64,000 nt of DNA, from assembly GCF_036884255.1 (NCBI RefSeq), contig NZ_CP145605.1:558001-622000 (forward strand). The letters are read 5' to 3'. The notes below the pieces were generated by a model. It saw only the letters and a list, made by a program, of their open reading frames with translations. It made no database searches and was not told the origin of the DNA. The translations under genes were made by a program, and so were the position numbers. This DNA is from Paenibacillus tundrae (GTDB taxonomy: Bacteria > Bacillota > Bacilli > Paenibacillales > Paenibacillaceae). Within the stretch, counting starts at the first letter, position 1. Each line of letters begins with the position of its first letter. Of this stretch, positions 26,070-35,387 are shown in pieces.

Positions 26070-26927
26070 ATGCAACCAAAGTTAGTTCTCATTGAGGGTT
26101 TACCCGGCTTCGGCAAAACAACAACGGCTCAGCTCGTTCATGACATTCTCATTGATATGAACATCAATACGCAGTTATTTTTAGAGGGAAATTTGGAGCA
26201 TCCTGCGGATTATGATGGTGTTGCCTGTTTTAGCGAGTACGAGTACCAGGAATTGTTACATGATCATGCGGAGTTTAGCGACTTATTGCGTACACATCTC
26301 ATGAAGCATGGTAACCATTATTTTTTGGAATATCGCAAATTAATGAACGAAGATGGAGTAAGTATTCCAAAGGAACTGATCGATAACATCTTTCAATATG
26401 ATATTTATGAATTGCCGTTAGCGCAGAATAGAGAGCGGATTACGGAAAAATGGGAGCAGTTTGCTAAGCATAGTATGAACGATACAGACACGTATATTTT
26501 TGATTGCTGTTTTATACAGAACCCTGTGACCATTGGGATGATTAAGTATGGTGCAGCTAATGAAGTAGTGATGAGTTATGTGAAGCAGCTAGCCTCCATT
26601 GTGGAGCAACTGAATCCCTTGTTACTTTACGTAGAGCAGGATGATCTTGATCATTCTTTTAGAAGAGCAGTCAAGGAGAGACCAGCAGCATGGTCAGAAG
26701 GTTTTATTGAATATTACACGAGCCAAGGCTTTGGCTTAGATCACGGCTATCACGGATTAGAAGGGACGCTTCAGGTTCTGAAGGCTAGAAGGGAATTGGA
26801 AGAGACCATATATAACGACCTAAGTATCGCTAAGGAAAAAGTAAATAACTCTTCGTATGATGTAGATGCATACAAGCAACGGCTATTGAAGATTTTGGCA
26901 ACACATTTCAGCGAGAGCATGTCCTAA
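26070..26927 (+). CDS. P-loop NTPase of thymidylate-kinase-like fold
   Basis: Cytosolic protein of 285 residues. Walker A is at the very start (LIEGLPGFGKTTTAQLV), as in nucleoside/nucleotide kinases, followed by long helical regions and FDCCFIQNPVTIGMI in the middle. The ATG at 26070 follows GGAGG with 8-bp spacing; the upstream in-frame ATG at 26001 lies just after the dispersed repeat and has no site. No closer family is recognised, so the phosphoryl acceptor is unknown. Monocistronic with a clear terminator. Confidence 0.75.
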   Translation: MQPKLVLIEGLPGFGKTTTAQLVHDILIDMNINTQLFLEGNLEHPADYDGVACFSEYEYQELLHDHAEFSDLLRTHLMKHGNHYFLEYRKLMNEDGVSIPKELIDNIFQYDIYELPLAQNRERITEKWEQFAKHSMNDTDTYIFDCCFIQNPVTIGMIKYGAANEVVMSYVKQLASIVEQLNPLLLYVEQDDLDHSFRRAVKERPAAWSEGFIEYYTSQGFGLDHGYHGLEGTLQVLKARRELEETIYNDLSIAKEKVNNSSYDVDAYKQRLLKILATHFSESMS

Positions 26928-26996
26928 ATTTAACTTAGGTTACAGTTTACGAACATACATCACTGCCTGTACGCCGCGAAAATAATGCATAAAGCA

Positions 26997-27031
26997 AAAG
27001 AAAGCAGCTCCTAGTGGGTCTGCTTTCTTTT
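26997..27031. terminator. Bidirectional terminator between convergent genes
   Basis: AAAGAAAGCAG pairs with CTGCTTTCTTT around CTCCTAGTGGGT, with A and T tracts on either side. It serves both the P-loop gene and the helicase gene at 27062. Confidence 0.88.
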
Positions 27032-27061
27032 GCTTGTCATATATAGTTCAACGGCTGTTAT

Positions 27062-29635
27062 CTATCGCCCATATCTTCCTGTCATCGGAACCTGGCGAGT
27101 ACTTGCCTCCATAGATCCTGAACACAAGGGGCATGGCGGTGGGCCTGGCTTGGTGTTTTTGGATGCCTTGGCAGAAGGTACGGCTGGTTTCTGACGCAGC
27201 CATGCTTTACATGTCGATGAGCTACATTTCCAGATCGCTACAGTCTCCATACGTTCTGAGTGACCTAAAGCATGTGATCCTGTACTTGAAGAGGATGAGC
27301 TCGGAGCTTGTTTAACACCTGCCGTGCTGAACGCTTTATGGTTACGAACTTCGCCGCTACCAAGCCGTTCGTTACGTGGGTGAAGCTCGTCTTTCCGGTG
27401 GCGACGCTCATCATGCCCATTAGAGTTAATTGGGCGACGATGAAGCACATCACTATCCTCATTGCGTGAACCGGATCGGTAGCTCTGACCTTGGTTCTTG
27501 CCATAAGAACGCGAATTCTCGGTTCGATTGCCCTCACTATTTTTACGTTTATCCGGAACCTCCATACCGAATGCTTCCAGCAAAAATCGGGATACATCGG
27601 CAGGTTTACCATGGTGGCTGGCTGGAGAAGTGACGTATAAGAACTGTTTCGCACGTGTGATGGCAACATAGGCAAGCCGTCGTTCCTCTTCCAAAGCCAT
27701 ATCCAGCTCGGTATCCGTCTGTTGTACAGACAAGGCGGCTTTCTGATCCTCAGGCAGATCCTGACGCAATGAAGAGCTGTGAGGAACGATACCTTCACTT
27801 GCACCAATCCAGTAGACACATGGGAATTCAAGACCCTTCGCACGATGAATGGTCATTAATTGAACCGCATCACTGTCTTGTGCTCGGCGTAGAGACTCCA
27901 TCTCCCGATGTCTGCGCGAGAGCTCGTCGGCGAACTGAATGAAGTCTTCTACCGTTTCGAATTTTTTGGCGGCCGCTTCGAATTCATCGAGCGTCTCCAG
28001 CATCGTTTCCCGATAATGGGTGAAGATGCTAGGATCCCCGCTTTCCATATATTTATCATAGAATTGACGGCGCATCTCTTGAATAGCGATGACGGGTTTC
28101 AGTTTATGAAGTGATTTAATTAATTTGATACGTTCCTTGACCTGTTCCTGTTGAAATGGCTTCAGCTTGTCCCATTTCGCTAGATGAATTAGCGGATACT
28201 TCTTCGCTTGTTGCTGTTCACTGCGTTGAATCCAATCTAGTCCAGCATCCCGGGACACGTAGAGTGGGCCGAGTGCGCTTGGCAGAGCATCCGCAGACCG
28301 TGGATCGAGAGACAGACGCATATGATCCATCAAAGGTCTAATTAACGATTGGTCATAGAATACTGGTGATGCGCCGTGCTGGACAAAAGGGATATCCTTC
28401 AGCACAAGCTGCTCAAATACCGCCCGGCTACTACTGGCTGTGCGGTGCAGAATTGCGATATCCCGATACGTATGCAGACCTTCTTCTACCTGCTCACAGA
28501 TCTGGTTTACAACCCATGCGGCTTCTTCCTCCGCATTGGACGGTGTGGCGAACCTAGGGGCGTCGCCTCGATGTCCTGCGGCACGCAGACGTTTGTCGCG
28601 TCTACGTTTGTTCTTCGCTACCAGTTCGCTGCCAAGCCCAAGGATGCGTGCATCACTGCGATAGTTAATATCTAGCGTCACAATGCGTGCGCCTGGGTAT
28701 ACTTTATCGAATTCTAATATGGATTCCTGCCGTGCACCATTAAACGTATAGATCGTCTGATCATCGTCTCCAACGACCATCAGGTTACGATGAGCCGAGG
28801 CGAGCTTCTGCACAATCTCATATTGCAAATGATTCGTATCCTGGAATTCATCCACCATAATGTATTGAAAACGTCGCTGGAGTGGCTCCAGTACAGCAGG
28901 ATCACGTAACAATTCAGCGGCACGAAGCAGAATATCGTCAAAATCGATTTTGTTGCGTTCCTTTTTCCAGTTCTCGTAACCGAGAAGTACACGTTTCGCA
29001 TCACGTTCTTCCTGCGACTTCTCGGGCAGATCAGTGGTCTGTGAACCTTGCATCTTCCACGCAGATAGCATAGCGAGTAGGCTCTCTGGCTGGAAGGCTT
29101 CGCTCATGCCGTACTGTCGTAGCAACATTTTGATGACCGTGTGCTGGGCACGAGATTCACCAAAAATCTCCTCCTGAACGCCGTAATGACGCAGTAGCGT
29201 CAAGGCGAAGGAGTGAAACGTACGCGTCTGCACTGCTCTTGCAGCAGCAGGACGTATACCTGGCAAGGCGGCAATACGATCTTTCATCTCGGCCGCCGCC
29301 TTGTTGGTAAAAGTCACAAGCAGGATGCTGCCTGCGTGAACACCGCTCACTTCCATTAAGTAGCCTGCTCGTGCTGCAAGGACTGTCGTTTTGCCACAGC
29401 CTGCTCCAGCCAAGGTTAATAGTGGACCTCTACCATGGCGAACTGCGGAGATTTGAGGTCCGTTCAGACGGATGCCAGCTTCCTCCAGAGAACGGAAGTA
29501 AGGCGCATCCAGTTCATCCTTGCTAACAAGCTGCCGACTGGTCTCCAGCGGAGCCGAAGGCGACTGGGGCAAAGATGCCGCCGGGGTAACCCCGAGCGGA
29601 CGGGGGTAAAACGTTGAGTTCGGACTTAACATCAT
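27062..29635 (-). CDS. UvrD/Rep-type superfamily 1 DNA helicase
   Basis: ATP-dependent 3'-5' helicase of 857 residues. About 60 extra residues precede the Q motif (LNGPQISAVRHG). Then come Walker A GAGCGKTT, LLVTFTNKAAAEM, Walker B VDEFQDTN, GDDDQTIYTFNGA, NYRSDARI, TIHRAKGLEFPCVYW and EEERRLAYVAITRAK. After about residue 705 is a polar Ser/Arg/His-rich linker of ~100 residues and a terminal CSSSTC...CPLC zinc-knuckle-like pair. The last part is unlike PcrA, which ends in a TUDOR-like RNA-polymerase-binding domain, so this is a paralogue. ATG at 29635 (a second ATG follows directly). Role: repair or replication-restart; the tail may target nucleic acid (inference). Confidence 0.93.
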   Translation of the reverse strand: MMLSPNSTFYPRPLGVTPAASLPQSPSAPLETSRQLVSKDELDAPYFRSLEEAGIRLNGPQISAVRHGRGPLLTLAGAGCGKTTVLAARAGYLMEVSGVHAGSILLVTFTNKAAAEMKDRIAALPGIRPAAARAVQTRTFHSFALTLLRHYGVQEEIFGESRAQHTVIKMLLRQYGMSEAFQPESLLAMLSAWKMQGSQTTDLPEKSQEERDAKRVLLGYENWKKERNKIDFDDILLRAAELLRDPAVLEPLQRRFQYIMVDEFQDTNHLQYEIVQKLASAHRNLMVVGDDDQTIYTFNGARQESILEFDKVYPGARIVTLDINYRSDARILGLGSELVAKNKRRRDKRLRAAGHRGDAPRFATPSNAEEEAAWVVNQICEQVEEGLHTYRDIAILHRTASSSRAVFEQLVLKDIPFVQHGASPVFYDQSLIRPLMDHMRLSLDPRSADALPSALGPLYVSRDAGLDWIQRSEQQQAKKYPLIHLAKWDKLKPFQQEQVKERIKLIKSLHKLKPVIAIQEMRRQFYDKYMESGDPSIFTHYRETMLETLDEFEAAAKKFETVEDFIQFADELSRRHREMESLRRAQDSDAVQLMTIHRAKGLEFPCVYWIGASEGIVPHSSSLRQDLPEDQKAALSVQQTDTELDMALEEERRLAYVAITRAKQFLYVTSPASHHGKPADVSRFLLEAFGMEVPDKRKNSEGNRTENSRSYGKNQGQSYRSGSRNEDSDVLHRRPINSNGHDERRHRKDELHPRNERLGSGEVRNHKAFSTAGVKQAPSSSSSSTGSHALGHSERMETVAIWKCSSSTCKAWLRQKPAVPSAKASKNTKPGPPPCPLCSGSMEASTRQVPMTGRYGR

Positions 29636-29950
29636 TCATCCACCTCTGTATACATTCAGGGATCGGCTATCCCGGTTCAAAAGTAATCCATTTGCCCTTT
29701 TCACAATCACATTGTAAATTGGTATGATAGGGTTAATCGCCTCAGTGTCGGCGATATGCCGGGACAAAGTTTCATTATACCCGAACATATGGTCCTAACG
29801 AAAGCCCCCGAATTCATCCAGCATCGGCATAATACGGGCATTCGCGTAGGATTTCGCAACTTTTTGGCTACTTATCGTATAAGTTATATACCGAGCAATT
29901 TGCATAGATTTTATAGAATGAACTTGTTCATTACACGGGAACGGAGAGGA

Positions 29951-30059
29951 CAGAAATAACGTTGAAGAAGCGAAGCGTTCGCCTTTATCCCCGGATTTTT
30001 TCCTTGGAAAAGGGAATCAAAAAAAATCTGGGGATAAGAGCGATCGGAAAGTTATTCTG
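29951..30059. repeat. 109-bp palindromic repeat with AAGCGAAGCGTTCGCC core
   Basis: Outer arms CAGAAATAAC/GTTATTCTG enclose a long inner stem TTATCCCC-G-GATTTTTT with AAAAAATC-T-GGGGATAA. Between arms on the left is GAAGCGAAGCGTTCGCC, shared with each unit of the 4689-5800 array (minus strand) and in weaker form with 54773-54843. It lies in the 577-bp gap between the helicase and zinc-ribbon genes; the rest of that gap shows nothing else recognisable. Confidence 0.7.
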
Positions 30060-30212
30060 TCATCGGAGTAGCAAGTGTAATTTTCTGTAGATTATTTTAT
30101 ATAGTGAGCAAGTTGCCTATGAAAATGAAATGAACTTAACATGTATGCGTAATGAAGAGATTAGCTTGAATGAAATCATTTAGCGCCTGACGGGAATAGA
30201 GGAGGAGATGTC

Positions 30213-30998
30213 ATGAAACTGCTTCAGCGAATTAAGAATGGAGCGAACAAAGCAACAGAACGAGCTCAGCATGCCGTGGAGATTGGAAAACTAAACAATC
30301 AGATCGTGGGCTTGCAACAGGAACAGGAAGTCCATTTTACAGATATGGGTCGAATTTTCTACGAGGGCTACCGTGCCCAAGATATGACGCGTGCGGAGAA
30401 AGATATGGTCGATTTGTCGCATCTGTGCGACGAATTGCAAGATGAGATTGACAGTTTGCGCAGTAAAATTGCTGAGCTCAAAAATGAACGGTTGTGCGAG
30501 TGTGGACACGTCGCTTCACTGGATGCGAACTTCTGTCCTAAATGTGGACGTAAGCTTGGTGACTTTAAACCAGCTTCTGCCGCGGCAGCTCCTACCGCCA
30601 GACAAGAGGCTGCTGTTGCACAGCAAGTAGGAGAACCGGTATACCAAGCACCTGTGGAAGAAGAGCTGGAAGAGAATGAGCCTTACCATACCGTTATTCC
30701 ATCCATTGCTGATCTGGAGACGGATACTGAATACAACAGTACGGAATTTACCCAGGAAGAGAAGGAAGCGTTCGATGCAGAGTGGGAACGTCGCCGGGAA
30801 GAAGAGATGCTGCGTGAGCGTGAACGCCAGCAAGAGCTGGATGAGCGCATTCGATACTGGAAAGAGAATAACCCAATTGTAGACACCGTGGAAGTACAGA
30901 CCGAAGTGCCGCGTGAAATGGTGAACTGTCAGATCTGTGCATCAGAGCTGCCCAAAGGCTCCAAATGGTGCCCACGCTGCGGAGCAGAACAGATCTGA
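30213..30998 (+). CDS. Zinc-ribbon coiled-coil protein
   Basis: Cytosolic protein of 261 residues. Residues 1-90 form a helical coiled coil (LNNQIVGLQQEQEV, LCDELQDEIDSLRSKIAEL). A first zinc ribbon C-x-C...C-x-x-C follows (CECGHVASLDANFCPKCG), then an acidic, charged helical region rich in Glu and Arg, and a second ribbon at the C-terminus (CQICASELPKGSKWCPRCG). The ATG at 30213 follows AGGAGGAG. This is a full, well-formed gene of a conserved Bacillota type, without known function. The arrangement suggests a scaffold or nucleic-acid-associated protein. A TrmB-type regulator follows 72 bp later. Confidence 0.82.
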   Translation: MKLLQRIKNGANKATERAQHAVEIGKLNNQIVGLQQEQEVHFTDMGRIFYEGYRAQDMTRAEKDMVDLSHLCDELQDEIDSLRSKIAELKNERLCECGHVASLDANFCPKCGRKLGDFKPASAAAAPTARQEAAVAQQVGEPVYQAPVEEELEENEPYHTVIPSIADLETDTEYNSTEFTQEEKEAFDAEWERRREEEMLRERERQQELDERIRYWKENNPIVDTVEVQTEVPREMVNCQICASELPKGSKWCPRCGAEQI

Positions 30999-31069
30999 TG
31001 CAGTAGAGGCGCTGCCACATTATGAGTGAGTAGCAGTGCAGGTTGCTGACAGCATGGGGGGACGGGAAT

Positions 31070-31876
31070 ATGGACCAACTGCTGCATCATTTGCGTCATC
31101 TGGGATTTACGGAGATGGAATCGAAAATTATGGTGGAACTCGCCCGTCAAGGCTCAGCCTCAGGCTATGAGGTAGCGAAGCGACTGGGCGTGTCCCGTTC
31201 CAATGTATACGCGACCCTGCAAAGATTAGAGCAGCGTGGATTCCTGCGGTGTGGTGCAGGCGAGCCAGCCAAGTACAGTGTGCTGAAGCCTGAGGAAATG
31301 ACTCGGATGATCTCTGGTCAGATGCGAGATTCCCTTGACTATGTACAGAGCAGCATGCCGCAGCATGAACCCGAGAAGCCAGCCTTTTACAATATCGAAG
31401 GCGATAAGAAAGTGTTTGAGACCCTGAAGCGGCAATTAGCTGAGGCGAAGCATGAGATTGTAATTGACGTCTGGCGCGAAGAGATTGAGTCGCTCCATGA
31501 GGATCTACAGCAAGCCGAAGAGCGGGGCGTACGTCTGTTGTGGTCTTGTGAAGAAGGGGAAGGTATGCTGGAACAGCCGCTGCCTTGGCCTGGAATGCCG
31601 GCCTATGCCGATGGTGAAGGACGGAAGTTCTCCCTTGTGGTAGATCGCTGCTGGTGTATGCTGGGGATGCGTGGTAAAGGGAGTGTTACGCAAGCCGTTG
31701 TCACAGAGCATCCTGTGATGACAGGACTACTGTTGAATCATTTTGCACAAGATCTGGTATTGTTCGAGTTGGAGCAGGATATGGGAGAAGTGCTGGAGGC
31801 TCGTTACGGGCGTCGTTATGAGCGTCTCTCAGCACGATACTGGTCTAAGCCTACGGAGGACAATGGATCGACGTGA
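31070..31876 (+). CDS. TrmB family transcription regulator
   Basis: Regulator of 268 residues. The N-terminal winged helix is typical of TrmB (LRHLGFTEMESKIMVELARQ, then GYEVAKRLGVSRSNVYATLQ). A connecting helix leads to a C-terminal domain (EIVIDVWREEIESLHEDLQQAEERGVRLLW; split EIVIDVWREEIESL/HEDLQQAEERGVRLLW) related to the sugar-sensing TrmB_C region. ATG at 31070 has GGGGGGACGGGA upstream; a TTG at 31043 is less likely. Probably co-transcribed with the zinc-ribbon gene. Target genes and ligand are unknown. Confidence 0.87.
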   Translation: MDQLLHHLRHLGFTEMESKIMVELARQGSASGYEVAKRLGVSRSNVYATLQRLEQRGFLRCGAGEPAKYSVLKPEEMTRMISGQMRDSLDYVQSSMPQHEPEKPAFYNIEGDKKVFETLKRQLAEAKHEIVIDVWREEIESLHEDLQQAEERGVRLLWSCEEGEGMLEQPLPWPGMPAYADGEGRKFSLVVDRCWCMLGMRGKGSVTQAVVTEHPVMTGLLLNHFAQDLVLFELEQDMGEVLEARYGRRYERLSARYWSKPTEDNGST

Positions 31877-31930
31877 TCCGTATCAGAGTGCTATCATCTA
31901 AAGAATTTTGAATGCAAAACGAAAACCATA

Positions 31931-31968
31931 AAGCAGGCGTTGCCACACGGCAGACGCCTGTTTGCTTA
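31931..31968 (+). terminator. Possible terminator after TrmB gene
   Basis: AAGCAGGCGT pairs with ACGCCTGTTTGCTT (two bulged T). The stem is good but the T tract is poor. Confidence 0.5.
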
Positions 31969-32116
31969 TCTGATCGTGAAGAGATCGAGATCGTTAACAT
32001 TTGGGTCATTGGATCATTATGTTATTAAATCCTTATGAAATTACAAATGAAGGGTATGAAGCTATGCTGTTCTTGGGACAATGAAATAGGAAAGACGATG
32101 TTGATCTCATAACGTA

Positions 32117-32842
32117 TTAGGTATTCGTCTGGCTAGAGGGTACGTCATACAGTGCCTCAAGAACACTAATATAATATTCCTCCCCATGAGGCACAAACTC
32201 ATGAGCATGCACCGTAACAGTCTCGCGCACAGAGGATATGGCTGAATGCTTATCGTCGCTTGCGCCCAGTTCGGTATGTTCTTCTGTGCTTTGAGTCGTG
32301 GATGAAGCCAGCAAATCGATCTCCATACGGATTCCATTAGCCTCGATAACTTCACGTTCACCGCGAAATAACGCGAGCAGATCATCCAGAGCAACCTCTT
32401 ATAAGCCATGTACTTCACTTGGCTGTAGGATGTAATCTTCAAGGGATTGATTCAGGCAGAGTCCATATACGGAGCTGAATTCCCGATCGATAAATGGCAC
32501 CCCGCGAACTTCCCCTTGAAGCTCCTGGTTCGCAGTGAGTAGATAAGTCAGAGTTTCAAAGGCAGCCTGAACGCCCAGTTCTTCCTCTAATTCTCGACTC
32601 GCTTCATGAAGCTGTTCACCAGCAGTAAGGTGACCTGCGGCTGTAATGTCGTAGTAGAGGGGAAAAGTATCCTTGATATCACGTCTTCGTTGAAAAAGAA
32701 CCATCCGCTGAGCGCCTTCGTCACGCACGATCCAACAATGGAATGAACGGTGCCAATATCCTTTGGCATGAACCTCTGTTCGAGGTGCCGTGCCTAACCA
32801 ATTTTGCTGATTGTCATAAAAATCGAAACGTTCTGGGGTCAT
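32117..32842 (-). pseudogene. NUDIX hydrolase gene interrupted by one in-frame stop
   Basis: Encodes a NUDIX-fold hydrolase of an IPP-isomerase-like Bacillota type. The first 147 codons from ATG 32842 (AAGGAGA site) contain GHLTAGEQLHEASRELEEELGV, the NUDIX box with one residue fewer than the canonical spacing. A TAA at 32399-32401 ends this part after VHGL, but the same frame then continues EVALDDLLALFRGEREVIEANG... to a stop at 32117, exactly the C-terminal part expected. No frameshift is needed; a single base change (for example GAA or AAA to TAA) explains it. The shortened product keeps the catalytic box, so partial activity is possible. Confidence 0.8.
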
Positions 32843-32918
32843 GAAACGTATCTCCTTATATAGCAAGTTTTAAAGTTCAAAATTTCACAAAGTTTTAATG
32901 AGAAAGGGGAACCACCAC

Positions 32919-33221
32919 ATGGAATGCATTGTACACTTTCAAGTCATTTATCCGCAACCTCAAGAACGTAAAAGCCTTAGAGGACTTATTTTTGTAGGGC
33001 AGGGACAGGAGCCGGCTAACAGTCAGTTAACGACGATGTTCAAAGACATGGGATTCAATGTACGTCTGGAAGATGAAGCACAGCTATTGTTCAAACCTGT
33101 GGATGCTTCGGCCAACTTTGAGTATATTCGGGTAACTGAGCTCGATACCGGGGAAGAAGTCTACAAGGAAGATAAGGATCTAAAATCGATTCTGGAACAC
33201 CTGTTACCTCGCCGCTTCTAA
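32919..33221 (+). CDS. Conserved hypothetical protein, 100 residues
   Basis: Not recognised. A small soluble protein starting MECIVHFQVIYPQP and ending LEHLLPRRF, with no signal peptide or membrane helix. The ATG at 32919 follows AGAAAGGGGA at 8-bp spacing, better than the ATG at 32898. It is followed by a terminator, consistent with a real single-gene unit. It is divergent from the broken NUDIX gene with a 76-bp gap. The beta-alpha pattern suggests a compact domain, but no function can be proposed. Confidence 0.7.
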   Translation: MECIVHFQVIYPQPQERKSLRGLIFVGQGQEPANSQLTTMFKDMGFNVRLEDEAQLLFKPVDASANFEYIRVTELDTGEEVYKEDKDLKSILEHLLPRRF

Positions 33222-33629
33222 GTTCAAAGTCATGTCTTAAATCCCATTAAACACGGTTCAGTCACTGTCAGCTTATGGTCTGTTTGTGAGGGAATGATGG
33301 GATGATCCCTTAATATTAAAGGCCCCACCGAATTGGTGAGACCTTTTTGAGAAGTAACCAGGAGCCGTTCTGCTCCGCCCCATCTGTCATATTACTTGAG
33401 AAATTAACGTGGATGGGGAATCGACACGGACAGACAAGCTGAAGTTTTTTTCATTACATAACCGTTGCACCGTAGAATTTATCCGAATATTGTGCAGTCA
33501 AGTAGAGATCGCACGCCCACGGGCAGCCCGCCTGAATGTTGGTCTGATAGAGATCGGAACATTCCTTGAAGTTGTGAATAGGCTTTCATGATGAAGTAAG
33601 TTCATTATGACGAGCCTACTTGCTTTTCC
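33222..33629. other. 408-bp gap, terminator only
   Basis: Holds the terminator at 33319-33348. Past that is about 280 bp with no recognisable gene; the last 50 bp contain AATAGGCT/AGCCTACT arms that may terminate the minus-strand mscL gene. Confidence 0.45.
33319..33348 (+). terminator. Terminator after 100-residue gene
   Basis: AGGCCCCACC pairs with GGTGAGACCT (imperfect) around GAATT, followed by TTTTT. Confidence 0.7.
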
Positions 33630-34124
33630 TTAAGCTGGATTTCCGCTGCCTTCAGCTTCTAACTCGGATGTACAGTGGGAGCAACGAGTAGCTGCTGCTG
33701 GAATTTCAGATAGGCAATATTTGCAAGCCTTGGTCGTTTTCTTCGGCTCAGGCTTTTTGTGTTCTTTGCTTTTGAGATAATTAATACCTTTGACCAGCAT
33801 GAAGATACAGAATGCCACAATGAGAAAATCAATCATAACGTTGATGAATTGACCATATGCAATCACGGTAGCACCAGCTTCGTTCGCTTGAGCGAGCGTT
33901 GTGATGTCTTGTCCGTTTGCTGTTTTCACACCTGGATCAAGATTGATAATTTTCTGGCTGAAATCAATGCCGCCCATCAGTTTGCCAACCGGTGGCATGA
34001 TGATATCATTCACGAGAGAAGTTACAATTTTACCAAAAGCAGCCCCGATAATAACCCCGACCGCCAGATCAATGACGTTGCCACGTACGGCAAATTCCTT
34101 GAATTCTTTAAGAACGCCTTTCAT
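33630..34124 (-). CDS. mscL: Large-conductance mechanosensitive channel with zinc-ribbon tail
   Basis: Pressure-relief channel MscL, 164 residues. The N-terminal amphipathic helix and first membrane helix are clear ([40 protein letters not shown]), with the pore region [15 protein letters not shown] and the second membrane helix [19 protein letters not shown]. The usual C-terminal helical bundle is replaced or extended by [15 protein letters not shown] then CSHC, a four-cysteine zinc ribbon (C-x2-C...C-x2-C). The ATG at 34124 has AAGGAGAC; longer in-frame starts upstream would add an unlikely basic tail. It protects cells from hypo-osmotic shock in the plasma membrane; the ribbon's role is unknown. 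Confidence 0.95.
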   Translation of the reverse strand: MKGVLKEFKEFAVRGNVIDLAVGVIIGAAFGKIVTSLVNDIIMPPVGKLMGGIDFSQKIINLDPGVKTANGQDITTLAQANEAGATVIAYGQFINVMIDFLIVAFCIFMLVKGINYLKSKEHKKPEPKKTTKACKYCLSEIPAAATRCSHCTSELEAEGSGNPA

Positions 34125-34363
34125 AGTTACATGTCTCCTTTGACAGATAATGTCGTTGCAAAGGTTGTTTTGAACCCGCGCTTCCGTTTTCATATTGTAC
34201 ATAAAAATGACGTTTCAATCACCCCTGTAATGCAAATTAAAACAACTTTCCGTAACTTCCATGAAAATACTTCTTTATTTCACGCGAGCAATTCGGTATA
34301 CTTCTAACATTGTCAGTGAAGTTTAACTTATTTATTTACAGATTCACGATCATACATCGTTAA

Positions 34364-35386
<1,023 letters not shown>

Positions 35387-35387
35387 T

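Noticed and set aside
32107..32442. Frameshift explanation for the NUDIX gene
   Set aside because: The reading frame of the downstream part is the same as that of the upstream part; only a stop codon intervenes.
33409..33591. 60-codon ORF between the 100-residue gene and mscL
   Set aside because: No convincing start site or family features.
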